Assembly: GCF_964340395.1 (NCBI RefSeq)
Contig: NC_135557.1
Span: forward strand, 25,126,563-25,190,562
Source: Glandiceps talaboti
Lineage: Eukaryota > Hemichordata > Enteropneusta > Spengelidae
Direction of reading: 5' to 3'
Length of the DNA stretch: 64,000 bases
The notes under the pieces are model-generated. The model did not search any database, was not told the origin of the DNA, and was given only the letters and a program-made list of their open reading frames with translations. Of this stretch, positions 45,699-57,475 are shown piece by piece (position 1 is the stretch's first letter; the number at the start of each line of letters is the position of its first letter). A program made the translations under genes and the position numbers.

Positions 45699-47885
45699 CG
45701 AATTTGACGAGTTTTTAAGTTTTTCACTAGAAAGTCAACCTTGTTATCTACAGCTCTGCTACGTAACCTCTTATCCTTTCTCATGTTAATTACAAAATTC
45801 ACTATAGAAATGCCATCCCGCACATCTCGGCCAACTAATCAGACGTTTCCCCAAAAGTTCAGTTTGAAATCCCTGCACCTGGCAAGGACTCGTTCTGTAA
45901 TAAATGACAGTCCCAAATCGAGCAGTAGTTTACTTTTTACCCATCAGTAGTTCTGTTACTAACCCTGGTGCACATACGCATTATCGAGTTAATAAACAAT
46001 TCAATATGGAGAACTGCTTTCTGCGCAAGTCACTTTGTAGAGAAATTATTATGGATCATGTATTTGGATAGATAGGTACAGAACTAGAGGTACTGTGTTT
46101 GAGACATGTTAAGAGAAGGGCATCATTTTCCCACAAACTTTACAGAATGACAGGTTCAGAATTAAGCACGATAGCTCACAGCGTTACGCAGGGCAGCACA
46201 TGTTGGTTGCATTGTAACAGTTGACAAGGAAATGAGGAACAAACTGCAGACTTGTTCCATTCATAGATTTAAAGTGTCAGCATATAGTTTCTTTCATGGA
46301 TTAACTGTATTCATACACTTTAGTTGTGTACAAAGTGTCCCTTTAACTGCAAAAGTGCTCTGTCTGCTAAATGAAATTGAGAGTGCAGATGACACAATGG
46401 GGACGAGTTGGAGAGGAGTACAACAGATTTCAATTAACTACTTTTTTCACAGTACAACAATTATTTTCTGGTACAGTAGGACTGTCGAAATGTCTCAAGT
46501 TACATAACTTATATTAAGTTTGTTATTTCTTGCTGTTTGCTTTTTAGCATAAATGCCAAAGACCTTTCCAAGGCCCAGTTCGGGTTACAAACTTACAATA
46601 AAGATTTGCGTGTCAACTGTATGTTTGGCAGAGGTCTAGAAGAAGCTTGTCTTGAGCAACGTATACTGATCACATCTTATTATTAGGGCTCCACTGATAA
46701 GATAACACTAATGTAAGAAACTTGAGATTGCAACCCTGGTGTTTCCACACTTTACAATGATTAATAAAGTGAGTTGGCGCGCTTTCTAGGTTATATGATT
46801 ATATTCAGAGAGAAAACGTATATGTCGAAATAATTAAATTTCTTGATTGGAAAAACTGAGCTCGCCATTGCTTATGCTATACCAGCAGCTGTAATAGGCT
46901 TTGCTACAAAAAAAAGATAACGTGATTTAAGATTGCTTTTGTCAATTTTCCAGACATATCCGGCAAGTGGGTGTATACTATTGTAGTATTGTGTGCGGGC
47001 AGGAATGCCCTTTAACGAGTCTGACGTTGTTCTTTGGGCAAATTAATGATATACCATTGAACTGATACTCGGTGTGTTTTATTCAATTTTGAGCTTATCT
47101 AAAAACCTAAGGGTTTGTTTAATTTGTAATTACATATGATATAATCCTTAGGAAACTTCGTTTTATAAGACTGTTTGTCTAAGTAAATTAAATATTTAAC
47201 GTTTAACTTTAAATTTCATTTCCTTCGTTTTCTCCACTATCCGGCAGATAAGGATTCCACAAGGCATTAGCACAGTTCTAGAGTTTTACATAACTACATT
47301 TAACAATGACCTATTCTCGTGGATGAAGCAGGGAATAACTTTGAAGACTTGATTTTTTCGAAATCCTCACCCGTGTGACATCAAACATCAAACAATACGA
47401 TTCAGACAAACACTCCTTATTATGCTTGTTTATCTCTAAATGCAGTCGACTCCAAGTCGTAATCTGTCTGTACGTCACCCTCTTGTTAGCATGACGTCAT
47501 TCTAACATTGCTAGTTTGGGCTTGTATCGGTAAAACATTTCTTTTTAAAAGAAATAGTAAAAATTCAGTCCATCTTTTTTGTTTAATAAAAATGAACGGG
47601 AATGAAATCCGTGTCAATTATTTAAAACCCCTTCTGTTTCATGTACGCAAGTTATGTAATTGGCAATATTACTAACATTTTATGTAATTTGCATTGTGTT
47701 AGGTTTAATAGGTACCACTTCAGAATATTTACCAGGCCAAGCGACCACAAGTGTGCATGCCAATTATTCGCAACCAGTTCATTCGCAACCAATTGACCCC
47801 AATGTAAATTATTAAGGAGCATTTAATTGACGAGATTCAAAGTATTAAAATACATAACAGCGCTAGCCTTACAGTAGTTCTTCTG
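45699..47885. other. Unique AT-rich DNA, no gene established
   Basis: Plus-strand frames of 69 and 91 codons at 45741-45950 and 46232-46507 lack recognisable domains. Nothing else seen. Confidence 0.45.
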
Positions 47886-47948
47886 TTCTAATCGAGCAGG
47901 CTGTCTGTTTATTTGGTTCGTCAGGTTCTCATGGTTCGATCTTGTAAA
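47886..47948 (+). repeat. Weak tRNA-like A/B box pair
   Basis: TAATCGAGCAGG at 47889-47900 resembles an A box with one mismatch. GGTTCGATCTTG at 47933-47944 resembles a B box with one mismatch, at normal spacing. It could be a second decayed tRNA-derived SINE. The cloverleaf does not fold convincingly. Confidence 0.28.
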
Positions 47949-49198
47949 TCATTCTGCATTAGCTACTAATTGCTAATACGTATACATTGTACTCATTATC
48001 CTTTATCACTAACTAAGTCTCAAAGAATGTAATATTTACTCAAAAATAAACATGACGCATTTCCTTGATGGACAGTAACATAAACATAATTACGTGTGTG
48101 AGTTTATAGTTTCCACAAAGTTCATGAATCATACTTAATCACAACATTCGGTGGGGTCAATAGACAGATTGCTATTACCATGTCATAGGTTAGAATTTGT
48201 ACTATGTCAAACTATTACATAAAGTTACACCATGAAGTTACATTAGCATTTCTCAATCCAACTTGACCATTCTACAAGATAATTATGGTTGTAATTGTCA
48301 TCCCATACACATACAATGGTACATAGGGTGAAACTATAGTATGAAATTGATGTCCTTGGTATCACGTTTACATCTAATAGTAAGTAATTTTCCCCATGTT
48401 CACGTCGGCCTATTAAATTACTAATACCAGTCATATCGAATTTGTATTGTGTTGACCAAATGTGTTTTGCCCTCAGCTAGTATTTCAATCACGAAAAGTG
48501 AATTTGTATCTCAGCGATTACAACTACTTTGTGTCATCGCCACTAGCGTGATCAAATGTAAAAGCATGACTGTGTATGTTTTATATTTGGTAGTTTTAAG
48601 AGAATTCTCGTTCGTCTTGATTCGATATGTTTGAGGGGATCACGATCTCAGCAAAACATATGTTTATGCTTTCCAGCAATGTTCTTAAATGACTAACGAT
48701 ATTTCCGTGATGATTTACACGGTATCGACGTATCCATTTCATCTTTGCAGCAACAATTTACTATAATTGGTACCCAGCTGCGCGAAATACCGATGCAAAA
48801 TATAGATCATCCTTTGATCATGAAAAAAATAAAGTGTTGACACTTAACTTTCTACTCAGTAAATGTCATAATATATTGGCTGTTTAAAATGTTGTAAACG
48901 TTCGAAGTTTTAATATTGTCTTGAAGTGATGTTAGTGATTTATATTTGACGTTTAGGTTGTTATTAGCTTTACATAGATAGAAGAACTTTAAAGGATGAA
49001 CATAGCAAGTTTCCAATGCTGAAAGACTTTTCCGTGATGATTATCCCTTATCGCTGTTGATGCATATGAACTCTGAGGTGAAGTCAAACTTGATTAGAGA
49101 AACCTATTTTTTACTCCAAGATTACCCTTTGTTTATTTATTTCCTGTCATTATGTAATTGTCATGTATTTTAAATTGGCAACAAATGAATTAATGAAG
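47949..49198. other. Unique AT-rich DNA, no gene seen
   Basis: Only frames of about 60 codons (48243-48434 minus, 48449-48634 plus) with no recognised motif. Confidence 0.5.
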
Positions 49199-49317
49199 GT
49201 GTGTATGTATGTATGTATGTATGTATGTATGTATGTATGTATGTACGTATGTATGTATGTATGTATGTATGTATGTATGTATGTGTGTATGTGTGTATGT
49301 ATGTATGTATGTATGTA
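49199..49317. repeat. (GTAT)n microsatellite
   Basis: TATG tetranucleotide repeat with ACGT and TGTG interruptions, opposite in orientation to most ACAT repeats of the window. Confidence 0.97.
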
Positions 49318-51059
49318 AACAAAATCTCTTCAATCCCAATCCTGCAGTGTTCAGCAATAGAAGCGATCTAAACCTAAGGAGTAAAACAACAATCACAGCA
49401 TGTCAAATGATCAACGTTGGATGGTATATGTATATGACAGTCTTCTGTCGTACACTCCTTTTTTATTTGTAAGGTATCCAGAAACTTGTTGGCTATGATT
49501 TGATATTTGAGTTACATACGTCATCGATGCTATATACTTCAGTCCATAAGTGTTTCCTCTAATACGAAGGGCTGAGTGGGTAAACATCCAAAACAGGATA
49601 TGATATAATTATGACGTCAACAGTAATATTGACACAATTGTGATCGATATAACTAAATAGTGTAGTAGATACCTATACTGAATTTCCAATATGGGTGAAA
49701 CGTGCCTGTTTCTTGGGATATATAACAATTAAATGAGCCATGCACGCTATAATAACGATTTAGAAATCCAAACGCTCCCTAGAACTCTCATTACCTGCAA
49801 TAGCGTGTACAATAACAGCTACAGGCGTTATTGGAGTTTAAATCCATGTATAAGGCTGTGGTTATGAATATATGATATGATATGGTGTTCCTTGACAGAG
49901 GCTGCTGTCACGTGGTATATTATATAACTTTATTACTATTGCTATAAATTCATTGTACAACAATTTTATGACACACCTAAGGGGCATGATTACATTGAAG
50001 GGCTAAACCATTGTATACCACATTCTTCTTCTTTTTTCTGAAATGATGTCAAGTCATTGAATTATACGATTTCAGAATATTTGTATATGGAAATTCAAAA
50101 TGGCTGCCATGTGGTTTATGTTATCTCCGCAACATGGTCTGGACATGAGCGTAAGAGCGTAACATGTTTTTAAAAGCATTAAACTATTATGGGATTACCG
50201 TATACATGAATCGACGAAGGTTTTCCCAAACTTTATAAAGTGATTATATTGCATTTACGTCCAATTTCCTGTCTACCGAACACTAAATGTGTTACTTTTC
50301 AAAAGACTGCAAGACCCATTACGAAATAGAAGTCTTAGCGGACACAAAAATAGAAAAGAAGTCACAATTTAACTTACAAATATCGTGAAATACCGTATGT
50401 TCAGTAACGTGTGTTAAGAAGGTGATTAAAGACGAATATGTATTCTACGTAAAAGTTAAGCACGCCTGGTTGATTTCAAGTTCATAAACCTTCCTTTCAT
50501 TCCAAGCTCGACGGCACGTAGCAAATAATTATGGTTGATTTCTATGAGTGACGCTTGTCGAAAATACAACAAACTATTTTGCCCTTCAATGATTTATTGC
50601 AATGACTTGGATGTGCACGGTGTTATCAAAAGTGGTGTTTTGCATATGTATATATATTATATATATGTATATATAACTTAATTACAAAAAAACCTACAAA
50701 TATACAAATGGCCCATTAGAAATTAAAATTATATTAACAGATTTTATATGTCTCGTGTGTTTTGCTATGGTCGATGTAACCCGTGCTATTAAATGTCCTC
50801 CCATTCAATATCTGCATTTTACCTAGTCTAACAAATGATAAATCTAAATTTAAAATTAACCTGTTTAGAATAGCTCTTTAACAACATTAACAATGTAATT
50901 CATTTTATTTCAAATGTTTTATCGCAGGTTTTTTTTAAAAATATATGTTCGTGTTTTACTGTCACATAAACTTTTCCAAAGTGTATTTGATCCTATATTT
51001 GACTGTGGTTGATAATACCGTATTATGATATATTTATCATAATGTATGTACACACAGTA
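49318..51059. other. Unique AT-rich DNA, no gene seen
   Basis: No gene. A short palindromic TA-rich patch (ATGTATATATATTATATATATG) lies near 50646-50667. Confidence 0.5.
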
Positions 51060-51120
51060 CCATACATACATACATACATACATACATACATACATACACA
51101 CATACATACATACATACACA
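51060..51120. repeat. (ACAT)n microsatellite, short
   Basis: ACAT repeat with two ACAC interruptions. Confidence 0.95.
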
Positions 51121-52231
51121 TGTATTCAAATTCATTAGTGGTTACGCTTGACCAAGGTCAAACAGATAATTTTGACAAGCCGTCAAATCACAAAAGTTCT
51201 TTATCTACGTGCTCCCAATACAATCATTACAGATCATCGAGTTGAAAGTAGCTAGATTCCTACGGTCGATTCCTAAATCAGTCGAGTGTGACACACTACC
51301 ATCGATCACTGGCAGATCGTTAGCATTCATTAAAATTGCTCAACTATTGTACGTGTGGCTATTTTACTCCTACGTTTTCCGCAACGAGTACTAACACTGC
51401 TGTTCAAGAGAGACGCATTTTTTAAAACTATATTTTCATTTTGTTAACACTTTAACAATGAAATGTGATTATCACCACCACACTATATCCATGTATGTGA
51501 AACACCAAATAATTATTGTTGTACAAATACGTGAAATAGTTTTATAATTAGCTTTTATTTTTCATAACGTATATGTCATGTATAATTAAGGAAATAGTTT
51601 TCGCTTTGAGGTAGAAAGAATTTTATGGCCGCTAAATTTCAGAGTAACGGCAAGTAGATAAATACGAATGCTTATGAAACCTTTCAATACACTGTTTTCT
51701 CAATTTGAAAAGAAATTATAAGAAAGGAGAGAGGGAGGAGGGGAGGGAGGGAGGAGGGTTATGGGATGAAGAGGATACCACGAGGAGTATACAAAAGAAG
51801 GTGGAATATTAATGTGTACAATACATAGCAAATCAATGTAAGATGGAAAAAACTGAGCCTGAGAAGTGGCAGGATGAAATATGTGAAAAGATAATATAAA
51901 CTCGACCTCCAAAACATGATTTTGACATATTGAAGTCAGTATAAGGTTACTGAACTTGTCGCAGCGGTGACGTATAAACCACATTAGACACTCTAATTGG
52001 TTTCCTTTCACAGTCACTGAATGGTTTCAATAGACCTTTGGCGACAAGAAATAGAAAGACAGCATTTACTATAATCCCTACTTGTGATTACACTTTGGAA
52101 ATTTTGTATAAGTCTTCCGACTTAACGCCGGTGAAAACATTTTAATTTATTCCCTTTTATCCATACGACATATTTTCACTGATTAGTGATTAGGTTGGAC
52201 ATACATATTCAGTTGAAGTGCCTAAAGCTTT
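51121..52231. other. Unique DNA with a purine tract, no gene seen
   Basis: Short frames at 51009-51245 and 51209-51394 (plus) and 51700-52017 (minus) overlap repeat-like sequence and have no recognised domain. The purine tract is listed separately. Confidence 0.5.
51721..51758 (+). other. 38-base pure purine tract, potential G-quadruplex or triplex
   Basis: Uninterrupted A/G run containing GGGAGGAGGGGAGGGAGGGA, that is, at least four G runs with single-base spacers. The opposite strand is a matching pyrimidine tract. Confidence 0.7.
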
Positions 52232-52347
52232 TGTATGTATGTATGTATGTATGTATGTATGTATGTATGTATGTATGTATGTATGTATGTATGTATGTGT
52301 GTGTGTATGTATGTATGTATGTATGTATGTATGTATGTATGTATGTG
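52232..52347. repeat. (GTAT)n microsatellite
   Basis: TATG repeat with one GTGTGTG interruption near 52298. Frames across it (MYVC) are artefacts. Confidence 0.97.
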
Positions 52348-53723
52348 TCTGTTCCACACATTTTATCTCTGTTATTTCTTTTTACCTCTCATATATATAA
52401 TTAACCGAAAAACGTACAAGTGCCATCTATTCTGGGTCATTTATATAATAGTTAAAACCCTAAACTTGACTTTTACGCTCAGCAAAAAGGCACTATCATT
52501 AACACTGTATCAAAGAGTGGACATTTCCACGGTAGTAGTATTAATTTCATCAATGGTATAAAATGTGCCAGCAACAAGTAATACTAACGAATACGTAAGT
52601 AATATATTGATTGTAAACAAAGTAAAAATAAACTATGGCCATAAATGGATATTCCTACCTAACACTGATCATTATCTGCACAACTGACATACAGCGTCGC
52701 GGTGGGCGCTTCATGATATGACTTTCATGACCCTTTTCAAATCATACCATACTTTATGACATGAAATTGTAAAGCATCGTGATTTGTTATGAAAGCCTTG
52801 ATTTCAAAAGCTACACTATGGCCCCGTATCGGTTGTCCTTACAAATTCCCCTTGTATTGCCGGTATTGAATCATCAATGGTAAAGCGATTAAAGAAAACC
52901 TTAGGAATCCCAAAGGAATTTCCTTCAAAACTTTAGTGTAGGACTTTCGTTCAACTAATGATTTCCAGCCGTATCTTTTGCTGTAAAAGAGTACCCATTT
53001 TATGTGATTTACGACTGTACATATCTGACACATTCTCCATGTATTCTCCATGCTGGACAAGTGACGTATGATCTCATGTTCACAGGGAATGTTTTTTTGT
53101 CTCATGTAAGCCATTGACGCTTACCTCTAGCATCGAAATCCGGTAAAGCTTACAAAAAGCTACGACTCCAACAAAAGGTTTCCAGCGGATAAGGTTTATC
53201 ATAAAAAGGAACATATCGCCGAGTATCTAAGCTGTATAGTATAGTGAGCTGACAATCCAACATAAGATAAAGTATGTATCTAAACTGACATTTCATCTGC
53301 ATCCATTCAATCAATTATAGCTCTATACTGGCTTATGTGATATATCACAGGCTCGGTATACTCCATTTTAATGAACGGGATATTTAAACAGTGATATGTG
53401 TTGACGCTATGCCGGTAACGGTTTACAGTGTTGTATCAAATAGCCTTTAGGCTCACACCAACATGTAGCTTCGTCTGAACATAAATAGCAATGTAGAAAC
53501 AACGTATAGTCCTTGTTACCTTCATTGCATCAAATGAAATATGGTGAAGTAAGTATAAACCGTACTTGCCTTTACAATCACGCATGTAGCGTATATCCGG
53601 AGTAACTACGTTTGATGAGAAACACGTTATAACAGTTGCTTAGAAATACACAATACACTTGGAACACTCGTGATAATACAGAGGTGAATTTGTCGTTGAA
53701 CAGTATCACTACTTCTAAAAGAT
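52348..53723. other. Unique AT-rich DNA, no gene established
   Basis: A minus-strand frame of 91 codons at 52839-53114 is fairly charged (HEIIRHLSSMENTW, SLVERKSYTKVLKE), but I recognise no family. No mobile element seen. Confidence 0.45.
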
Positions 53724-53736
53724 GTAACACATGTTT

Positions 53737-53793
<57 letters not shown>

Positions 53794-53806
53794 AAAACAT
53801 GTGTAA
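53724..53806. repeat. (AG)n microsatellite enclosed by inverted arms
   Basis: The pure AG run 53739-53790 lies between TGTAACACATGTTTAGT (53723-53739) and AACAAAACATGTGTAACG (53791-53808). The right arm in reverse complement reads CGTTACACATGTTTTGTT, matching the left arm at about 13 of 15 positions around the shared ACACATGTTT. The palindrome suggests a small foldback element in which the microsatellite forms the loop. Confidence 0.7.
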
Positions 53807-55332
53807 CGAGGTGAGCAGAGTGATGATCCACACGGACGATAGCGATGACTTGGAGTACTTTTGCTTGCTGAATGTCTGCTATCTGCTGGGGGTGATTAGC
53901 ATGATTTGAGATTTTCCTGACATTTGTATGCCGCGCAGGTCACTAGTTTGGATGTATTATATTCAGACGTGGGGGATTGAATTTCTTTACAACTTTTGAC
54001 CAATTAATAGGAGGCTTCCTGAATGTTGAAATAAATGGTATGTGAATTAGATGTCATCCACCCTCCTCAAGCGACACAATGTACGATAGAATCACAGTAT
54101 TTTGAGACACAGCTATCTACTACACAACAAGACCGACATGCCGTCTGTTAACATAAACAATGAATTTGTCAAAAACTAGAGACACTAAAAGGATTACAAA
54201 GGACTACTCCCACTCTAGCATCTACAATCGTATGTTGGCCAAGCGACATGTCCAACTACAGAGACAAAGACATGAATATATATATTATTGTGTGACCCTA
54301 AATCGAATCTGAACATGTTATGATTATGTGTAAGAAGCCCTTGTGGTAAGTTCACATCTCCAGGGTAATATGTGTAAACAGCTGTTCGGTGTCATAACGT
54401 GCGCATGTTTTGTTAATCCAAGGTAGATTTGCAACTTAATACCAAAACCTGTATTAAATAGTGATGACAAGTACTAAAATATATCCTTGGATTTGATTAT
54501 AGGTGTCTGAGATTGTGGCAGTTTTAGCAACTAGCTATAGTACTGTACTCGACTCAGAAATCAAAGTCTTTGATCTCGGAAATTCAATCCCAGTTATCTT
54601 TTATGGAGAAAAAATCAGAGGTTTTTGTATATTTTTAATAAGGACGCTAAATTTTATTGAAATTAACTCTTCAATTTGTAGAGTATAAAATGGCCGTCAA
54701 AGTCTTGTCACCATAAAATGACGTTGATTTCCTTGAAAATAAGATGGGTAGTTACCGTGTTACTCTTATACGGAAAGGAAAAGAACAAACAAAGAGAACA
54801 TGAAAAACACCATGCGGGAAAAAATGCATCGACTCATGATTGTACACTGCATGTGTTAAAAAATAAACCATACAAGAGTTGGGTTTGGTTTGATTCCATG
54901 CAACGGTTGGATTATATTGGTTATACATCAGGAAAATAACAATGTTCACTTATTGTATTCGTTCTGACCGCTGTTTCTGCACTGGTTAGTTTCATCTTCT
55001 TCATTTAGTAAACTCCTTTGTGAGTACGCAACAGTTAAAAGTACACACACCCACGGCAATAGTTTATGTTACTGATATATATATACCCAATTACTTTTAG
55101 CCACAATGAGATAAAAGTTAATTGTATGGGCTAAGTACACATGAGAAACTAGAAAACACCACAAATAATGATAATTAAACACACGGTACATGTTCCTCGG
55201 GGAATGGTGCTACATTTATTATAGCGAAGTGACATAGTTATGAGCAAATATCTTCATATAAGTTATAGCAAATCTATTATATATCGTGCCATTTATTAAT
55301 TGCCATTGCATTTTGTTCAGACCATCCAGTTT

Positions 55333-55334
<2 letters not shown>
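53807..55334. other. Unique AT-rich DNA, no gene established
   Basis: A 61-codon plus frame at 54503-54688 follows an AG acceptor-like site (TTGATTATAG). A 73-codon ATG frame lies at 54718-54939. Neither has a recognisable domain, so they are not called as genes. Confidence 0.45.
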
Positions 55335-55425
<91 letters not shown>

Positions 55426-55491
55426 AGTGTCTGTGTGTCTGTGTGTCTGTCCGTCTGTCTGTCAGTCTGTCTGTCAGTCTGCCAGCCTGCC

Positions 55492-55522
<31 letters not shown>

Positions 55523-55530
55523 GTATGTAT
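55335..55530. repeat. Compound (TA)n-(TG)n-(TCTG)n microsatellite
   Basis: TA repeats to about 55376, TG to about 55422, then TCTG/TCAG tetranucleotides to about 55530. Neighbouring blocks differ by single-base changes. Confidence 0.97.
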
Positions 55531-55672
55531 CACCCTAACCTGTATAAATTGTATTACTCATCTGCGCCAAAGTTTCCTAAATCTTGCTTAAAATTCTTAC
55601 TCCTGTCCTCAAAAGATTTCGCCCGTTTTTAATCGTAACCTATACACTAATATTAATAAGAGTGACCATTAC

Positions 55673-55696
55673 ATGAACTGGGCAAAGTTACTTGCA
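55673..55696 (+). repeat. Dispersed copy of the 30-bp minisatellite unit
   Basis: CATGAACTGGGCAAAGTTAC followed by TTGC matches the third unit of the minisatellite at 30675-30704 over 24 bases with one difference. A (TA)-containing microsatellite is nearby in both places. Confidence 0.55.
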
Positions 55697-55908
55697 CAAA
55701 ACGCAAACCGTAAGTTTTCACCAATTAAGTCAAACACATTACAGATTGGTTCCCGAGGGGGGCTATATTTTATACCAGAAATAAACTAAAATGCCTTCTG
55801 CAAGGAGTGTTGTTCAGATCGTTTGATAGTCATTAAAGTTTCGCTATCTCCAGTGAATATACAAGATTATACAAAAAAAAATAAAGATTGCAACTGTACT
55901 AGCTCCAA

Positions 55909-55966
55909 CTAGGACATTCTTTGTCATCAAGTAAACAAAGTATATTCGCTGGCCAATTACTTATTG
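55909..55966 (-). mobile_element. Decayed relative of the hammerhead-containing repeat, copy 1
   Basis: The plus strand reads TTTGTCATCAAGTAAACAAA then GTATATTCGCTGGCCAATTA. AAAGTATATTCGCTGG is identical to 57491-57506 beside the hammerhead motif. On the minus strand the catalytic CTGATGA is changed to TTGATGA and no GAAA follows at the right distance, so self-cleavage is not expected. Confidence 0.45.
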
Positions 55967-56066
55967 AAGAGAAGACATTTTATTTGTTAATTACAAGTCA
56001 ATATTATGTGTAAGTAGTGCAATCCCAGATTTTAATCATGAATATATCACCTTGTTAAATCTACAT

Positions 56067-56122
56067 TAGTTGTAACTTGAATATCATTTTGTCATCAGAC
56101 AACCACAATATATTCTCACGTA
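56067..56122 (-). mobile_element. Decayed relative of the hammerhead-containing repeat, copy 2
   Basis: The minus strand keeps GGTTGT, CTGATGA and a downstream AAGTTACAAC, which are the two strands of stem I and the first core segment of the motif at 57429-57475. The GAAA and stem III part is lost. AATATATTC on the plus strand (56107 onward) matches the flank GTATATTC of the other copies. TAATTATTGCAGCAAA, found beside the intact motif at 57479, also recurs downstream at 56194-56209. Confidence 0.45.
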
Positions 56123-56307
56123 TAGCTTAATGACTGAAAAGTAGTTTAATTATGTAAATGATGCATTGGGGTTAAAAACTACATCAACAAGCTTAATTAT
56201 TGCAGCAAAAACATGCGATTTGTCAGCATCAATTAGTTCTAGCCATAAAACCGTACATGTAACAAATTTAATCTGAATTTAGCTGACCGTTCTTGATAAA
56301 ACTGTGA

Positions 56308-56444
56308 CACATACATACATACATACATACATACATACATACATACATACATACATACATACATACATACATACATACATACATACATACATACATACAT
56401 ACATACATACATACATACATACATACATACATAAATGCATACAT

Positions 56445-56479
<35 letters not shown>
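56308..56479. repeat. (ACAT)n-(CA)n microsatellite
   Basis: Long pure ACAT run with one AAATGC interruption near 56432, ending in CA dinucleotides. Confidence 0.98.
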
Positions 56480-56525
56480 GACATCACCATATCCTTACCT
56501 AATGGAAGGTGAAATATCAAAATAA

Positions 56526-56590
56526 GCATCAGTGGTTAAGGTGTAAAAGTCTTGCCTGCCACGAGAGGGGCGCTGGTCGATACAGACAAA
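56526..56590 (+). pseudogene. tRNA-Gly(GCC)-like pseudogene or SINE head
   Basis: The sequence follows animal tRNA-Gly(GCC) from its first base: GCATCAGTGGTTAAGG, then CTTGCCTGCCACGAG around the anticodon GCC (56558-56560), then GGTCGATAC in the T-loop position (canonical GGTTCGATTCC). The seven-base anticodon loop CTGCCAC is intact and four of five anticodon-stem pairs remain. The T arm has lost a base and the 3' acceptor strand cannot pair with the 5' GCATC. It is therefore a degenerate copy, either a tRNA pseudogene or the head of a tRNA-derived SINE. Confidence 0.6.
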
Positions 56591-57318
56591 GTTTGTTTCA
56601 AAAGAGATAAACTATTTTGCTGCTAACCAGACATCATACTTTAAACATACATATCATCCTATATGTTTAGTATTCACCACAAAACTGAGCAAAATATTAT
56701 TTCATGGCCTGTAAGTTTTATTGTGCGTACTTGGAACAGAAAGAGGAAATGAAAAATATTTGAATATCACATTCTTTGTATTTCAAGAGACATCGGCGGT
56801 CTTTGTTGAATTTTAGTCCTTATTATACTTCTAGCTAAGGTTTCAAGGAGATTACTCCTTTACATTTGCTTTAGGTATGATTTCGTCTCCATGGTAACAA
56901 ATGCTCTCCAGCAGAATTGTAATTTGTCATCGACTGACAAATATTACTTGAAAAAATTGAATTCAAGTCTCTCATGATATAATTATTAGCACGTCAAATA
57001 CTAGGGATAAGGAAACGTTAACAAGTCCATTAAAAACGGATATAAACAAATTACCACTTGGCATGGTATTATTTCTTCCATCAAGGCTGTATTTTACGGA
57101 TAAGGAGTACATTAAACAATTCTTCATAAGCAATACGTCCACAAGAACCCGAAGCTATGATTAAATTGCGTTCTTGATAAAATCAGGCTACATACATCAA
57201 TTAGATAAGGTTTGTGTTTTTTACAGTGCGTCACCAAAACCTACCTCAAGTTAATGATAATACAACCATTTTGATGCTGTTATTGCTAGGAACAACAAAG
57301 TACATTGAAGGAAAGTGA
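56591..57318. other. Unique AT-rich DNA, no gene seen
   Basis: The first part may be the body of the tRNA-derived element, but no end could be defined. No coding frame. Confidence 0.4.

Positions 57319-57401
<83 letters not shown>
57319..57401. repeat. (TA)n microsatellite
   Basis: Pure TA run of about 41 units immediately adjoining the hammerhead-containing segment. Confidence 0.97.
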
Positions 57402-57404
<3 letters not shown>

Positions 57405-57428
57405 TTGGTAGTACTGGAACTCTTTCTT

Positions 57429-57475
57429 GGTTGTAACTCGGAGTTTCACGCATAGTGCGATCATCAGACAACTCT
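57429..57475 (-). ncRNA. Hammerhead self-cleaving ribozyme motif, type I with short stem III
   Basis: Read on the minus strand from 57475 down. The stem I 5' strand is GUUGU (57472-57468). The conserved CUGAUGA follows (57467-57461). The stem II segment UCGCACUAUGCGU (57460-57448) pairs CGCA with UGCG around a CUA loop. Then comes GAAA (57447-57444). Stem III is ACU/AGU around a CCG loop (57444-57436). U at 57435 is the expected base before cleavage, and ACAAC (57434-57430) closes stem I with five Watson-Crick pairs. Every invariant core base is present. One weakness is the U-U juxtaposition at the base of stem II, where G-C is usual. Short-stem-III type I hammerheads are known from animal Penelope-like retroelements and small non-autonomous retrozymes. 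No reverse transcriptase frame lies nearby, so the host element is unidentified. Confidence 0.8.

Noticed and set aside
54503-54688. Candidate exon after an AG acceptor-like site
   Set aside because: Weak donor, no recognised domain and no partner exon.
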